In this document: in pieces, positions 45,004-56,954 of the stretch
Layout of the letters: every line of letters starts with the position of its first letter
How positions within the stretch are numbered: the stretch's first letter is position 1
Assembly (NCBI GenBank): GCA_037013685.1
Contig: CM072892.1
Coordinates: 434,001-498,000, forward strand
Length of the DNA: 64,000 nt
From: Acridotheres tristis
Lineage: Eukaryota; Chordata; Aves; Passeriformes; Sturnidae
Direction of reading: 5' to 3'
Made by a program: the position numbers and the translations under genes
Notes under the pieces: model-generated
What the model saw: only the letters and a program-made list of their open reading frames with translations
The model's database searches: none
What the model was told of the DNA's origin: nothing

Positions 45004-46465
45004 ACACCCTGGCACAGGTGGGACATCTGCTGCCTCTTCCTCCTGACTGTGTCTCTCTCCTACTGGAGGAGGGAACTAATTCACAATTCCAAGCTTTTCA
45101 GTGGGCAGGGGTGGGTTCACAAACTGTAAATGTACATAGAATTCACACTGAATTTGAGCAAAAGAAGAAAAAGCCCCATTCTGCACTGCTCTCCCCTTCC
45201 TGGCCTGTCACAAACCCTGTCGATTGACTTTTTAACTTCATCCTCCTGTAGAAACTGCTAAATTAAAACGTTTCCACAGGAAACCACCCTTAATGTGAGC
45301 GTCAGCCTCCTGGCAAGGATCCCTGGTGCTGGGAGCAGTGAGCAGGCTGCCAGAGCTCCATCCCCACAGCCCCGTGCTGGGCTGTGCTCCTCGTGCTCCA
45401 TCATTAACTGGGGAGTGTCACAGCTCCTGCCACGACAGCCACGGGCTCCTCTCCTCCTGCTGCACAGCTGTGCCAAGCTGAGACACAGCCGTGGAGCTGG
45501 GCTCCTTCCTACCCCCGAGATTTCATTTACCTGCACAAGGCTTTGACATATTGTGCCACACCAACTCTAAAATCCCAATAACCACCTACAAACCGTTCCC
45601 ATTGAAGTCATCGGTGCCTGAACGTTGTTCCAAGCGGCTTGCAGGTGCAGGAGAGGCAGAACGGAGCTGTGAGTGCCAAAATCCCCACGTGCATCACTCT
45701 GGGCAGGAGGAGCCACGCAGGGATCAGCACAAGGACAGCAAGGGGAGGAGGGCAGGAAATGCTGAGGAGGCAGAAGGGGACACGCAGAGAGGCTGCTCAG
45801 AGCCGGGGAGGGGAGCTGGAGGCTTGGCTGTGTCAGGGAAGGTGTGTGCTGGTGTCTGCACAAACAATTCCTGACAGAGGCCATGGCTGGGAACGGCTTT
45901 GAGGTGGGGCTCGGTGTCTGTCCCCACTTCCACCCCGGGTTTGTCACAGAGCCTGCACAGTCCAGCTCCTGGAACAGCCAAATGGGAATTTCTGAACTTT
46001 GGGATTCATTTCCAGCCCAGGTTTGTCACAGAGCCTGCACAGTTTGGCCAAATGGGGCTGCAGGAGTTGGAGTTTCTGAGCTTTGGGGGAAATTCCAGGT
46101 TCAGAGGATTTGGGGCAGGTGCTTTGGGAAGGCTGCACCTTCCTGGCCCCTCAGCAATGGGGAAGGGAGAGGGAACACCTCGAGAGAGAAACCCCACGGG
46201 CTGTGCCCCAGGGGCTCTGGCCCTTTTCTGGAACGAAGCTGCAGCTCCTGCACAGACACTGGCTTTGCCCAGAGGGATTTTCGGCACAGCTGGACAGGGG
46301 CCCTTGTCCCCTCTGTCCTCCCTGCTGTCCCACAGGAGCAGGAGCAAACCCTCTGTGGGTGCCATAGGGACAGGGGCTGTCCCTGATGGGGGGACACCAG
46401 AGGGACCTTGGTGGCTCCAGCCCTGGAGCTGAGTCTGGGAGGGGAGCAGCAAAGCAGCAAGGAAT
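45004..46465. other. Unique sequence, no gene seen
   Basis: GC-rich single-copy DNA. Near 45930-46050 an approximately 70-80 base segment (TTTGTCACAGAGCCTGCACAG) is duplicated. Frames up to 180 codons have no recognised domain. Confidence 0.5.
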
Positions 46466-46740
46466 CATAAAATCCCAGAATCCCAGAATCCCAGAATCCC
46501 AGAATCCCAGAATCCCAGAATGCTTTCAGTTGGAAAGGACCTCAAATCCCCCCCATCCCACCCCAGCCATGGCAGGGACACCTCCCACTGTCCCAATGTC
46601 CAGCCTGGCCTTGGGCACTGCCAGGGATCCAGGGGCAGCCACAGCAAATCTGGCAATTCCAGCCCAGCCAGGAATTCCCAATTCCCAACATCCCATCCAT
46701 CCCTGCCCTCTGGCACTGGGAGCCATTCCCTGTGTCCTGT
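46466..46740 (-). mobile_element. CR1 LINE 3' fragment with intact 8-bp terminal repeats
   Basis: Starts with about six ATCCCAGA octamers (46470-46518), the CR1 3'-terminal microsatellite (ATTCTGGG on the sense strand). Then follow GGAAAGGACCTCAAATCC, the CCATGGCAGGG core and a long 5' part ending in the TCCCATCCATCCCTGCCC block. The most complete 3' end in the window. Confidence 0.93.
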
Positions 46741-46797
46741 CCCTCTGTCCCTCTGTCCCTCTGTCCCTCTGTCCCTCTGTCCCTCTGTCCCTTGTCC
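46738..46797 (+). repeat. 8-bp repeat (CCCTCTGT) grown from CR1
   Basis: Seven units. In the CR1 copies at 21.61 and 50.16 kb the matching place reads GGATGGAGGGACAGGACAC (sense), so this octamer array expanded from CR1 sequence. Confidence 0.9.
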
Positions 46798-47742
46798 CCA
46801 GTCCCTGTCCAGGCTCTCTTGTGTCCCAGGAGAAAATCTGGTCCCTGAGCAGAGGGATTAAATGTGACAAAGAAAAAAATTCCTTTGAGATTAACCACAG
46901 GTTCCAGGCTGTTTTGTTTTTTTTTTTTTCCTGGTTTGATTTCTTTTGTTCTGTTTTGTTTATTTGCCATTTGTGGATCTTTGGAGCCCACTTAAAGGGT
47001 GGCAGCAGAATGCAGATATAAGAAATGACATCCTGTCTTTAGGATGAGATTACTGCTGCCTTAATGGATCCTCAGAGCAATGGAGTAAATAGAGGGAGAT
47101 AAATCCAGAAGGTTATACAATATCTTTAGAAATATTTTTTTATTTCTCGTATTTATAATGTTTTCTCACAATGCAATTCTACGAAACCATTAAATACAAA
47201 TGTGAAGTTCATAACTTGTGTAAACTTCCAAGAGAATGTTTTCCTTCCAGCTTGGTAATAAATGTCCATGTGAAATGCATTTAAATAACATTTTCAATCC
47301 AACAAGTAATGCCAGGAATGACATTTTTAAAAGTTACAGTAGGAGCCCCAATGCAGGAATCAGATGCAGAATAAAAAAGAGAGATAACTCTGCAGAGGAG
47401 CCTCAGTGAAATGGGCTCAGGTGTTATCGTGACAGCTCCTTGAATGGTTTTGGGGTTTGTCTGTGTGGAAGGGAGCACCCAGGATTGGAGATGTCCGTGC
47501 CAGAAAAGAGCAGCAAAAACCAAAAGGGTCCAAAAAACGTGGTCAGAGAGCAGCAGGGACATTGGTGAGTGTTTTATCTCTCTTCTGAAAATAAAAACAG
47601 GAATAAAAGGAAGGGGGGGCAGAGGGAAGGGAAATCGTGCAAGGAGGCCAAAGGACCTCCAGCCCTGGCTCTGCCCCCAGCTGAGTGTCTGGGGACCACG
47701 AGCCCTGTGGGGACACCTGCCCGTGGGCAAGGGAGAGCAGCT
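46798..47742. other. Unique AT-rich sequence
   Basis: Poly-T at about 46915-46930. No exon or element recognised. Confidence 0.5.
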
Positions 47743-48353
47743 GCTGGTTCTTCTGTCACACCTGGGCTGGGTGGGATGTGCTGGTTGTTCTGTCACACCT
47801 GGGCTGGGGGGGATGTGCTGGTTGTTCTGTCACACCTGGGATGGGTGAGGATGTGCTGGTTGTTCTGTCACACCTGGGCTGGGTGGGATGTGCTGGTTGT
47901 TCTCTCACACCTGGGATGGGTGGGATGTGCTGGTTGTTCTGTCACACCTGGGCTGGGTGGGGATGTGCTGGTTGTTCTGTCACACCTGGGATGGGTGGGA
48001 TGTGCTGGTTGTTCTGTCACACCTGGGCCGGGTGGGATGTGCTGGTTCTTCTGTCACACCTGGGCCGGGTGGGATGTGCTGGTTCTTCTGTCACACCTGG
48101 GCCGGGTGGGATGTGCTGGTTGTTCTGTCACACCTGGGCTGGGTGGGATGTGCTGGTTGTTCTGTCACACCTGGGCTGGGGGGGATGTGCTGGTTGTTCT
48201 GTCACACCTGGGCCGGGTGGGATGTGCTGGTTGTTCTGTCACACCTGGGCGGGGGGGGGATGTGCTGGTTGTTCTGTCACACCTGGGCCGGGTGGGATGT
48301 GCTGGTTGTTCTGTCACACCTGGGCTGGGGGGGATGTGCTGGTTGTTCTGTCA
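47743..48353 (+). repeat. 37-bp minisatellite, about 16 units
   Basis: GCTGGTTGTTCTGTCACACC, then TGGGCTGGGTGGGATGT. Variants: GGCCGGG, GGGATGGG, TTCTTC and an extra G or two before ATGT. With unit length one more than a multiple of three and no stops, all three plus frames stay open for over 300 codons. Confidence 0.96.
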
Positions 48354-48525
48354 GATATTTCTGGAAAAGGAATATCTGCTGTGCTCTCCACACCCCTCTG
48401 GCTCCTGCCCCCTCCTGTGCTCTCCGTGTCTCTCCATGGGCCAGGACAGGGCTGGTGGCTCCAGAAAGGTGCTGCCCCACCTTCCAAGGCATTAACTCCT
48501 TCCTGCCCAGGCTTCTCCAGCCCTG

Positions 48526-48556
48526 TGACACACCCTGTGACACACCCTGTGACATC
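48526..48556 (+). repeat. 12-bp repeat (CCTGTGACACAC)
   Basis: Nearly three units. Confidence 0.8.
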
Positions 48557-48597
48557 CTGTCCCATATCGGCTGTGTCCCTGTCACAGCCTCGGCCGC

Positions 48598-48770
48598 AGC
48601 TGGAATTCCCAGATTTGCTGTGGCTGCCCCTGGATCCCTGGAATGTCCAGCTCAGGTTGGACATTGGGACAGTGGGAGGTGTCCCTGCCATGGCAGGGGT
48701 GGCTCTGGGGGGGATTTCAGGATTTTAGGATTTCCAACCCAAACCTTTCCACGATTCTGGGATTTTCCCA
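48598..48770 (+). mobile_element. CR1 LINE 3' fragment
   Basis: Sense tail with GATTTGCTGTGGCTGCCCC, the CCATGG core and AACCCAAACCTTTCC end. It has a local change (GGAATGTCCAGCTCAGG) where others have GGCAGTGCCCAAGGCC. Confidence 0.9.
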
Positions 48771-50059
48771 GCACGCCCCGGCTCTCTGGACACCCTGGGC
48801 CGTTCACTCTGCTCCTTCCTTGGGGCTCATCCCCATCCTCGAGCCCTCCTGGCCGTGCCTGTGCCCCCAGGGGCACCTGGTGTGCACCAGGATTGCTCTG
48901 CTCACACATCTGAGCCAGAGCAGCCCCCGAGAACAAAACCCTCCCCACCCAGACACACCAGCAGGAGCTTCTACTCCACATCAAGTTCCAATTAATTCCG
49001 TTTTTTACCGACTGCAGCACTTCAACAAGTGGCTCCATATAACAGAATGGGAAGAATTAGAAGCAGGGAGATGTATTAAATCAGGGAATACATTCCTTGC
49101 CAATGCCAAATCTGTTCCCCTGAGTCCATTCTGAAGGAACTTTTTAAATAGACTCAGATTAAATGAATTTTTAGCCACACGGTCCCTGGACAGCTGCTCA
49201 AAGCTGTATTTTACCAGCCAAATAGGAAAATGTTAATGCAGAACTCCTGAGTTCAGCCTGCTTCCTTGGCAAACTTTTCTGGATTTAGGCAATTTCCGAG
49301 CAGCTTTGAGACCAAAGGTTCCTAAACCTGCCCTCAGTGAATCAGGAGCCACTGAAGGTGGGTTGCTGTTATTTAATCCCACATCGGTGTTCAAACGTGT
49401 CTCATGTTGTGAAATGGGATTTCCCTCTGGATTGCAGTGGGACAGGGGCAGGGCTGATGGCAAACCCGGCTGGGAGGAGCAGAGCCCCCAGGCGCGGGTG
49501 GGACACAAACAGGATTTTGTCACTCCTCAGCCCTGGGACTGCCCGAGCTGGGAGCTCACGTTCCTTCCCGGAACACTTGTCACGCCAGCTGAATAGAAAA
49601 TATAATATTGAATTCAACTTCATTTACCTTCACACATTTGTTTTGACTCTGAAGGTTTTTTATCATAAAATTCAGGTAACCTGCAGCATTCAAAGCAGGA
49701 TTCAACATGATGCTCTTCATTAATATTCCCACATTAATTGGTGAATCATAAGATTTCTAACTCTGATAAGTGTCTGCACATCAAGGTTATTTGTCTCTTA
49801 ATAGACTCGGTGCCTGGGTAGACAATCAGCCAACAAGGGCTTTTTTCTTTTTCGTTTCTTTCAGCAGAGGCACATGACAGGATGACTAGACCATAACACA
49901 AATTAATAGTAATTGCAACAGTTTCTTTTCTAATTGCCTAAAAACTGGGTTAATGTGTTAAAAAAAACCAAAAAACAAAACAAACAAAAAAAAAAAAAAC
50001 AGAGAACATGTCAAGTAACTCTCAGTGGAAGAGGCTGTGCAAGCTGTGAGGAAATCTGG
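48771..50059. other. Unique sequence, largely AT-rich after 49000
   Basis: A-rich tract at about 49963-50000. A frame ending at 49134 includes HFNKWLHITEWEELEAG outside any repeat, but nothing identifies it. No gene called. Confidence 0.45.
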
Positions 50060-50375
50060 GAGAGCTGGGAATGTTCCCCTGGAGAGGAGAAGGATCCAGG
50101 GAGAGCTGAGGGCACCTAAAGGGGCTCCAGGAGAGCTGGAGAGGGACTGGGGACAAGGGATGGAGGGACAGGACACAGGGAATGGCTCCCAGTGCCATTG
50201 GATGGGAGATTGGGAATTGGGAATTCCTGGCTGGGCTGGAATTCCCAGATTTGCTGTGGCTGCCCCTGGATCCCTGGCAGTGCCCAAGGCCAGGCTGGAC
50301 ATTGGGACAGTGGGAGGTGTCCCTGCCATGGCAGGGGTGGCTCTGGGGGGGATTTGAGGTCCCCTCCAGCACAGG
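50060..50375 (+). mobile_element. CR1 LINE 3' fragment, longest sense copy of its type
   Basis: Starts GGGAGAGCTGGGAATGTTCC and CTGGAGAGGAGAAGG (the CR1 GTTCAGCCTGGAGAAGAGG region), then GGAGGGACAGGACACAGGG, AATTGGGAATTCCTGG and the CCATGG tail. It ends near GAGGTCCCCTCCAGC. Confidence 0.92.
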
Positions 50376-50570
50376 AGGATTCAATCATTCCATGAGTTAA
50401 TGGTTGTGTGGCTCCAAATCTCCTGTCCATTGTGTTCCCCAAGCACCCAGAGCCAGCTGGCTGCTCCTCTGCAGGGCTTGGGTCTGTCACAGCGTGCCTG
50501 TGTGGGGACAGCCCTGGCACAGAGGTGCCACAGGGCCCCTGCTGCCCTGGCAGGGTCTGTGCAGCTCCAG

Positions 50571-50750
50571 CACAGGATTCACACACAGCACAGAAATCCC
50601 AAACAGCACAGGATTCACACACAGCACAGAAATCCCAAACATCACAGGATTCACACACAGCACAGAAATCCCAAACATCACAGAAATCCCAAACATCACA
50701 GAATTCCCAAACATCACAGGATTCACAGCACAGGATTCACACACAGCACA
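50571..50750 (+). repeat. Irregular 14-31 bp repeat (CACAGGATTCACACACAGCA)
   Basis: Built from CACAGAAATCCCAAAC and CACAGGATTCACACACAG modules in varying order. Confidence 0.9.
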
Positions 50751-50939
50751 CACCTCGGGTGTTTCCCTGTGCCACCTTTCCCAGAGGACAAACCCCGTTA
50801 TTCTCTTATGGACAAAATAACAAATCCGGTGTCTCTGGTGCAGTTTTTGCTGTTTCCTCATCTCTTTGCAGCACCTCTGGCTCCCCACGCAGCAGTGGCA
50901 CAGTCAGAGCTGCCCTGGGCTGCCCAGGGCTCTGTCACC

Positions 50940-51069
50940 TGCTGTCCCCTGGCTGTCCCTTGCTGTCCCCTGCTGTCCCCTGGCTGTCCCCTGCTGTCCC
51001 CTGACTGTCCCCTGACTGTCCCCAGGCTGTCCCCTGCTGTCCCCTGCTGTCCCCTGGCTGTCCCCTGGC
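50940..51069 (+). repeat. 10-11 bp repeat (CTGTCCCCTGG)
   Basis: About 12 units, alternating CTGTCCCCTG and GCTGTCCCCTGA/G. Confidence 0.92.
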
Positions 51070-52671
51070 TCACATCCTCCTCCTCCTCCTGCTGCTCTGC
51101 ACATGCAGCAAACCCACAGCTCTGATTTCCTCACACTCCTGTTTTTCTCAGCTGTGACAGTTCCTCATCTGTTTTTTCTGGGTTTTTTTACTTGAACTTC
51201 ATAAGCTACTAAATTGGCACATTCTGGTATTGTGATTTAATTCTCCATGTCAGGGCTGTCACCTTTATAAATATTTCTCATCAGTTTTATGGATCACTGC
51301 CTCAGCAGACTGTGAGGGAGAGGAAGGGGAGTAAATTGTGTCTTGGGATAAGTTGTTGGACATTTTTTTGGCTGTTGGGTGTAACTGGGTCTGGCCTTGT
51401 GCTGGCCTGGCTCAGGGACAGCCAGGGAATTGTGCTGTGGAAACACAACCCCTGAGGGTTATTTAAAATGAGCTGAAGCCAATGAAATTGGAGGCTGCAA
51501 CTGGGAAAAGGGCAGAGAAATACTGGGGAGGGAAGGAATAATGGGATCCTGGAGGTTGGAGCAAAGCTCTAAGCTCAGGGAGTCCAGCCTGGCATTGCTG
51601 GGTGCAGGCAGGGAGGCAGGAAAGCCCCAAAGGGCACGAGCTGAGCCCAGGGAAATGATGGAACCAGAGAAGGATTCAGGAAAACAAACGCTGGGATGGA
51701 GCCAGAGGCTGCTGAGAGCTGGGCAGTGGTGAGGAGGTCACTGGGAACCAGCAGCCCCAGTTCCCGGGCTCCAGGAGGGCTCTGGGGAGGGAGAAGCTCC
51801 TGCTGGGAGAGGGAAATGCCGTGGGGCAGCCAAAGGGGGAGATTGTCCAAGCTGGAGGTGCCAGAGATGCATCCCAGGAGCCCCAGGGTGCAGCTGAGGA
51901 CAACCTGAGCTCTTCATCCCCAGCTTTCCCCCCTCTCTGCACCTTCAGCCGCATCCTGGAGCCAGCAGGGCCAGGGCAGAGCAGCTCTGGAGGAGCAGTT
52001 ATCCAACACCAGGCATTCCCAGAGCCTCTCCTGCTGCCTGGCACCTTCCACAGAGCCCTGGCATCCTGCTCTGAGAGGGAAAACCTTCCTGCAAATGGCA
52101 AATAAAATTTCATTATCGTGACAGATAATGCATTAAAGTGTAACAACATTTTTTTTTTTATTGGATTCATAGATGGTGAAATGAGGGTCATCCATCCCAA
52201 TCTGCTGTGAGAGGTCCTGGCCCTGTGCCCACACCGTGTTCCCAGTGATGATGGGAGCTGACTGAGGCTTGGATGAGCCGAGCAGGTTTTGGTTTTTATG
52301 GAGCTCTCCCGGCTGTGTGTGCACTGACAGCCACGGCACAGCCGGGGCCAGACGCCGAGATGGATCCTGGCTCAGCCCTCGGCCAGGAGCTGCAGGCAGA
52401 GAACGCCCTCGGAGGGAAAATCCCGGATTTCACACCCCCGAGGGTGCAGTTACCCACTGCAAGGAGGAATTTAGGATAAGAGGAGGAAATTCCTTTTCCT
52501 CTGGGCACGGGGAGGAGCTTCCAGGGCAGATCCCTGGTCCTTCAGAGCCCTGAGCCCCCCGAGAGCTCTCCCCTTGGCACAGGGGACTGAGGAGAGGAGC
52601 CCTGCCCTGGGAAGGGGTGGAACAAGGTGGGGACTCAGCTCCTGCCCTCCCAAACCACTTTAGGATTATTT
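51070..52671. other. Unique sequence, no gene seen
   Basis: 1.6 kb of single-copy DNA with a T-rich tract at 52149-52160. Frames up to 174 codons show no domain. Confidence 0.5.
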
Positions 52672-52905
52672 GATGTTGTGATTCTGGGATTTGTGATTCC
52701 CTGATTCTGGGATTTGTGGCCTCCTAATTCTGGAATTTGTGATTCCCTGATTCTGGGATTTATGATTCCCCAAGTCTGTGATTTATGATTCTCTAAACCT
52801 GAGATTTGTGATTTTTTGTGGTTCCCTGACTCTGGGATTTGTGGTTCCTGATTCTGGGATCTGTGGCTCCCTGACCCTGTAATTTATGATTCCCTGATTT
52901 CATGA
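52672..52905 (+). repeat. About 24-bp degenerate minisatellite (GATTCTGGGATTTGTG)
   Basis: Roughly ten units of GATTCTGGGATTTGTGATTC, then CCT, with much divergence, so older than most arrays here. It resembles the CR1 terminal ATTCTGGGATT words and may derive from them. Confidence 0.85.
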
Positions 52906-53984
52906 CTCAGGTGTGTAAATGTCTGCAGAGCCCCCCTGGGTTCAGCACACTCTGAACCTTCCTTTCCTTTTCTCAGGAAGAGCCTGGGGAGCTGCAGATT
53001 CCCAGCCTGGAATGGGATGTGCTGCATCCCTGTCTGCTCCCACTCCTTCACTGCCACTCCTGACTCCAAACAAAAAGCAAAGGACATTGATCCCAGCTCC
53101 TTGTTACTGAGAACCTGCAGGAACCTGGGATTCAAACCAGCAATTGGTGTTTCTTTCCATCTCAGGTGTTATTTACTGTTTGTGGAAGGAGCTGCCAGCC
53201 GGTTAATTCTGTGGATATTCCTAATTACGGCTGGGGATAATACCAAGGACAATTGAAACAAAATTACTGTAATTTTAAATCAAAAACTTCTCGATGTTTG
53301 AAATGATTAAAAGGCCATGTGTAAATATCACCATGTTTTGATTCATTTTCCCATGAAATTTCAGCAGAATTATTTTCTCTAGCAGGAGATGTTAATAACA
53401 ACGCCGGGAAATTGAACATCAAGGTTTAACTCGGAGGCAATAAATCAGCACAGCAAAAAGGTGAAGGGTTGTACATTATGAAAACATTTCCCAAGATAAT
53501 TACAAGTTGGAGGCATGTGTTGATTGAGTGGGAAATGTTATGGGATAGACAAGTTGGATTCACAATGGAGATAATCAGGTGAGGAGCTGCTCAGGGATTT
53601 TAAGGAAAAGTCAGCTGAAACCCCACAGTAATTCCAGGGAGCGTCTGCAGAGCAGTGCAAACAGCCAGAGTTCCCAAAACCTGTCCTGGCCAGACCCCTG
53701 TGCCTGGGACACCCCTGTGTGCCCATGACAGTGCCACTCCTGTCCCTCCTGTGCCACTGTCACTAGTGTCCCTCCTGTGCCAGGGACACTCCTGTCTCTC
53801 GTCCCCACCCCTATTCGAGGAGCTCTGGGTGAGATCCACAGATCCGGGGCTGGAGCTGGGCAGGGATGGGCAGGGATGGACAGGGATGGGCAGAGCTCCC
53901 CTGACCTGGGGGCACCAGCCCAGGCCCCTGCACTGAGCCCAGGACAGGGGACACAGCTCAGCCCTGGGAGCTTTGGGATCTTTG
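52906..53984. other. Unique sequence, no gene seen
   Basis: AT-rich at 53200-53560. GGGATGGACA-type decamers occur about four times at 53858-53893. No exon supported. Confidence 0.5.
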
Positions 53985-54175
53985 TTCCAGCGGGAGGGAA
54001 GGGACTTAAATCCCCCCCAGAGCCACCCCTGCCATGGCAGGGACACCTGCCACTGTCCCAATGTCCAACCTGGCCTTGGGCACTGCCAGGGATCCAGGGG
54101 CAGCCACAGCAAATCTGGCAATTCCAGCCCAGCCAGGAATTCCCAATTCCCAATGTCCCATCCACGCCAGTCCCT
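53985..54175 (-). mobile_element. CR1 LINE 3' fragment
   Basis: Minus strand: GGGACTTAAATCCCCCCCAG, the CCATGG core, then GGCAATTCCAGCCCAGCC and AGGAATTCCCAATTCCCAA. Same junction type as 21.7, 46.7 and 50.2 kb. Confidence 0.92.
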
Positions 54176-54689
54176 GGTTCACTTTTAGGCCCTTCCCTCC
54201 TGTGTTTGGTGCTGTTAAACCTTGCAGCAGCTGCTGATGACTCAGTTCTGGAATGACTGGGAGCAAAAGTGACATTTTGGGTCATTTTCCTGACTTCAGG
54301 AGGGAATGAAGCCCTCATGGGAGGCACGTCCCAGGGAGTGAAGTTTAGCCACGTTTAAAAGACTCATTCTGGCAACCCATTGCAATCATCTCATTAAGTC
54401 TGAATAAATATGAGAATCTAATATTAATTTCATTTTCATATATCCAAATTAGAAGGCAGCAGCGAAGAAAACAACATAATCTGATTAAACAAATTAGAAT
54501 CACGCTGCTAAAATTGCCCTTCAGTATTTATTTATTTTCTACAGCAGTAGCTTAAAAAAGAAATCTGCAAAACAAACTTCTCCAAATGTTAGAGAACATC
54601 TCCCTGCCCGTGCTGCTCCCTGGGAAGCTCCCAGCTATGGGGGCACTGCAGGCTCAAAGCAGAGATTCCAGCTCTGGGTTCCACCCCTG
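54176..54689. other. AT-rich unique sequence
   Basis: No feature recognised. Confidence 0.5.
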
Positions 54690-54870
54690 CATTTTCCTTA
54701 AATCCTGCTCCAGGCCCAGCTGGAAGCAGGGGAACCTGGGCTGGACGCTGATGTCAGCTCTCCTGGAGCCCTCTGCGATGGTGGGAGGTGTCCCTGCCCG
54801 TGGCAGGGCTGCAAATGGATGAGTTTTAAAATCCCTTCCAATCCAAACCAGTTCAGAATTTTGTTAATTA
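54690..54870 (+). mobile_element. CR1 LINE 3' fragment, diverged
   Basis: GGTGGGAGGTGTCCCTGCCC, then GTGGCAGGG, then CCCTTCCAATCCAAACCAG. The 5' part is too changed to set a firm boundary. Confidence 0.75.
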
Positions 54871-55280
54871 TCAAAAAATTCCAATAGTTTTCAAGTGTGT
54901 ATAGTATTTTGTTACTGATGTTGCTATATTTTAATATAACATTATTAAATAATCTTAAATAGTGTTTATTACATTTAAATAATTGCATTATGTACTAAAT
55001 CTATTTAAAGCTATCCATTGTCAGTCATTTAAAATGAAAAAAAAACACCGAGCAGCAAACTTTATTAGACAAGTTCAACGTTGAATCAGTTTTCTTCAGT
55101 GGTTCACCAAAGAGAAGGGAACAGCAGAATTATTTCTGCCCAGAGGGCAGGGACAAGTCAGGCTTTTAAAACAAAGCAGAGCTTGGTGAGCCCAGCCTGG
55201 CCAGCAGCCCCTGCTCCCAGTTTGCCCCAGGGCCTTGTCTGGAAGAGCAGGAGGGACCTGGAGGGGCTGGAGATGGGAAA
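54871..55280. other. AT-rich unique sequence
   Basis: Very AT-rich at 54870-55090. No feature recognised. Confidence 0.5.
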
Positions 55281-55500
55281 GGGCTGGAGAATTCCTGAGG
55301 GAGCTGGGAAGGGAATGGAGAATTCCTGAGGGAGCTGGGAAGGGGAATGGAGAATTCCTGAGGGAGCTGGGAAGGGAATGGAGAATTCCTGAGGGAGCTG
55401 GGAAGGGAATGGAGAATTCCTGAGGGAGCTGGGAAGGGAATGGAGAATTCCTGAGGGGGCTGGGAAGGGAATGGAGAATTCCTGAGGGGGCTGGGAAGGG
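55281..55500 (+). repeat. 31-bp minisatellite, about seven units, continuous with CR1
   Basis: Unit: GGAGCTGGGAAGGGAATGG, then AGAATTCCTGAG. The last unit runs directly into GGGGCTCAGCCTGGAGAAAA, which is CR1. CR1 elements have a GGGAGCTGGG-type sequence at exactly this place, so the array is an amplified CR1 segment. Confidence 0.93.
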
Positions 55501-55885
55501 GCTCAGCCTGGAGAAAAGGAGGCTCAGGGGGGCCCTTGTGGCTCTGCACAACTCCCTGCCAGGAGGGGACAGCCGGGGGGATTTGGGATCTGCTCCCAGG
55601 GAACAGGGACAGGAGGAGAGGGAACGGCCTCAGGCTGGGCCAGGGCAGGCTCAGGGTGGAGAGCAGCAGGAATTTCCGCATGGAAAGGGTGGGCAGGGAT
55701 TGGAAGTGCCCAGGGAGGGTTGGAGTGCCCATCCCTGGAGGTGTCCCAGCACTTCCTGGGGGTGGCACTCAGAGCTCTGGGATGGGCACAGGGTGGGCAT
55801 CGGGCACAGGTTGGAGTCCATGGGCTGGGGGATTTTCCAGCCTCAGGGATTTGGGATTTGGTGATTCTGAGAGAAACTGTTGAAT
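55500..55885 (+). mobile_element. CR1 LINE 3' fragment, about 385 bp
   Basis: Sense: CTCAGCCTGGAGAAAAGGAG, CTGGGCCAGGGCAGGCTC, TGGAGTGCCCATCCCTGG, and GGATTTTCCAGCCTCAGGG, in CR1 order. The longest CR1 piece in the window and the reference for the older minus-strand copies at 4.4, 23.4 and 36.8 kb. Confidence 0.92.
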
Positions 55886-56954
55886 CCTGGGAGCACTCCT
55901 GATGCCTCCAGTTTTATCTTTCATATTTCCCAGCCTGTGCCCTGCCCTGTGTGTGACTCTGAACTCCACACAAAGTGTTCCCAGCTCTCCTCCCAGCTCA
56001 GGCACACAGAACAATCCTTTGCCAGCCCCACAGCCAAGGACACGCTGCAGCTCCAGCCCCAAAAAGTGCAAAGAGCAGCGAGTGGAGGAGAAAATGTGGG
56101 AGGATGGGACTGCAGAGCCTGGAGCTGGGATTGGACAATGAAGCCAAGGTGGGAATGGACCCAAAGTGACCCAAGTGTGAAACTCCTGAGCCAGGATCCA
56201 TCCTGGGTGGAGCCACGGCCGGGCTCTGGCACTGCCCAAGGTGAATCCTTGGAAGGGCTTTGAATAAATCCCCATTTATTCCTTTTAAAAATCCCAGTTT
56301 ATTCCTTTAATTAACTCTGCCCAGCCTCTGCCCCAGGGAGCCTCTCCAGGCGTCACCCCGGGGTCGGTGCAGTTGTGTCCCCTCAGACTGAGGAGCTGGA
56401 GCACAAACACAAACAAACACAAACACACAAACACAAATTAAGATTCACACATCCTGTCCATCACAACCCCGGCACGCCCAGGGAAGGGATGACCTTGCCT
56501 TCGTCACCATCTGCTCACTTTATTTGATTCAATAAGACCCCCACTGTAAATATTTATAAAACATCACATAAAAAATTATAGGTTATTTAAATTTAATTTG
56601 CATTTATACTTCCAAATCGGGTTATTATATAGCAGAAATGTACTGAAATTAAATTCATAATGTACATTACAGCAATTGGAGGAAATTGTACCTTGAAGCA
56701 ATTTGTATTTAAAATTCTGTCTGTGTGCTTCTTCACTTTCCTGCTGCCTGTAAATAAATTTACAAAGCATTTCCAGTGACAGCCATAGTGTTCCAGCTGT
56801 AAATTGATGTAGTTTGAAACAAAGAACAATTACCACTTAAGCAGATCCTGTGTTACACTAAATCTCGGAGCATTTGAATTCCCTGGCAAAACAAAAGGAA
56901 GCGATTTTTCTTCCCTCCTTAATCCGCAGCAATTCCTGTCAGGTGGGAAATGTC
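55886..56954. other. Unique sequence; short AC-rich tract
   Basis: ACAAACAC words at 56402-56440. 56500-56900 is AT-rich. No gene seen. Confidence 0.5.
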
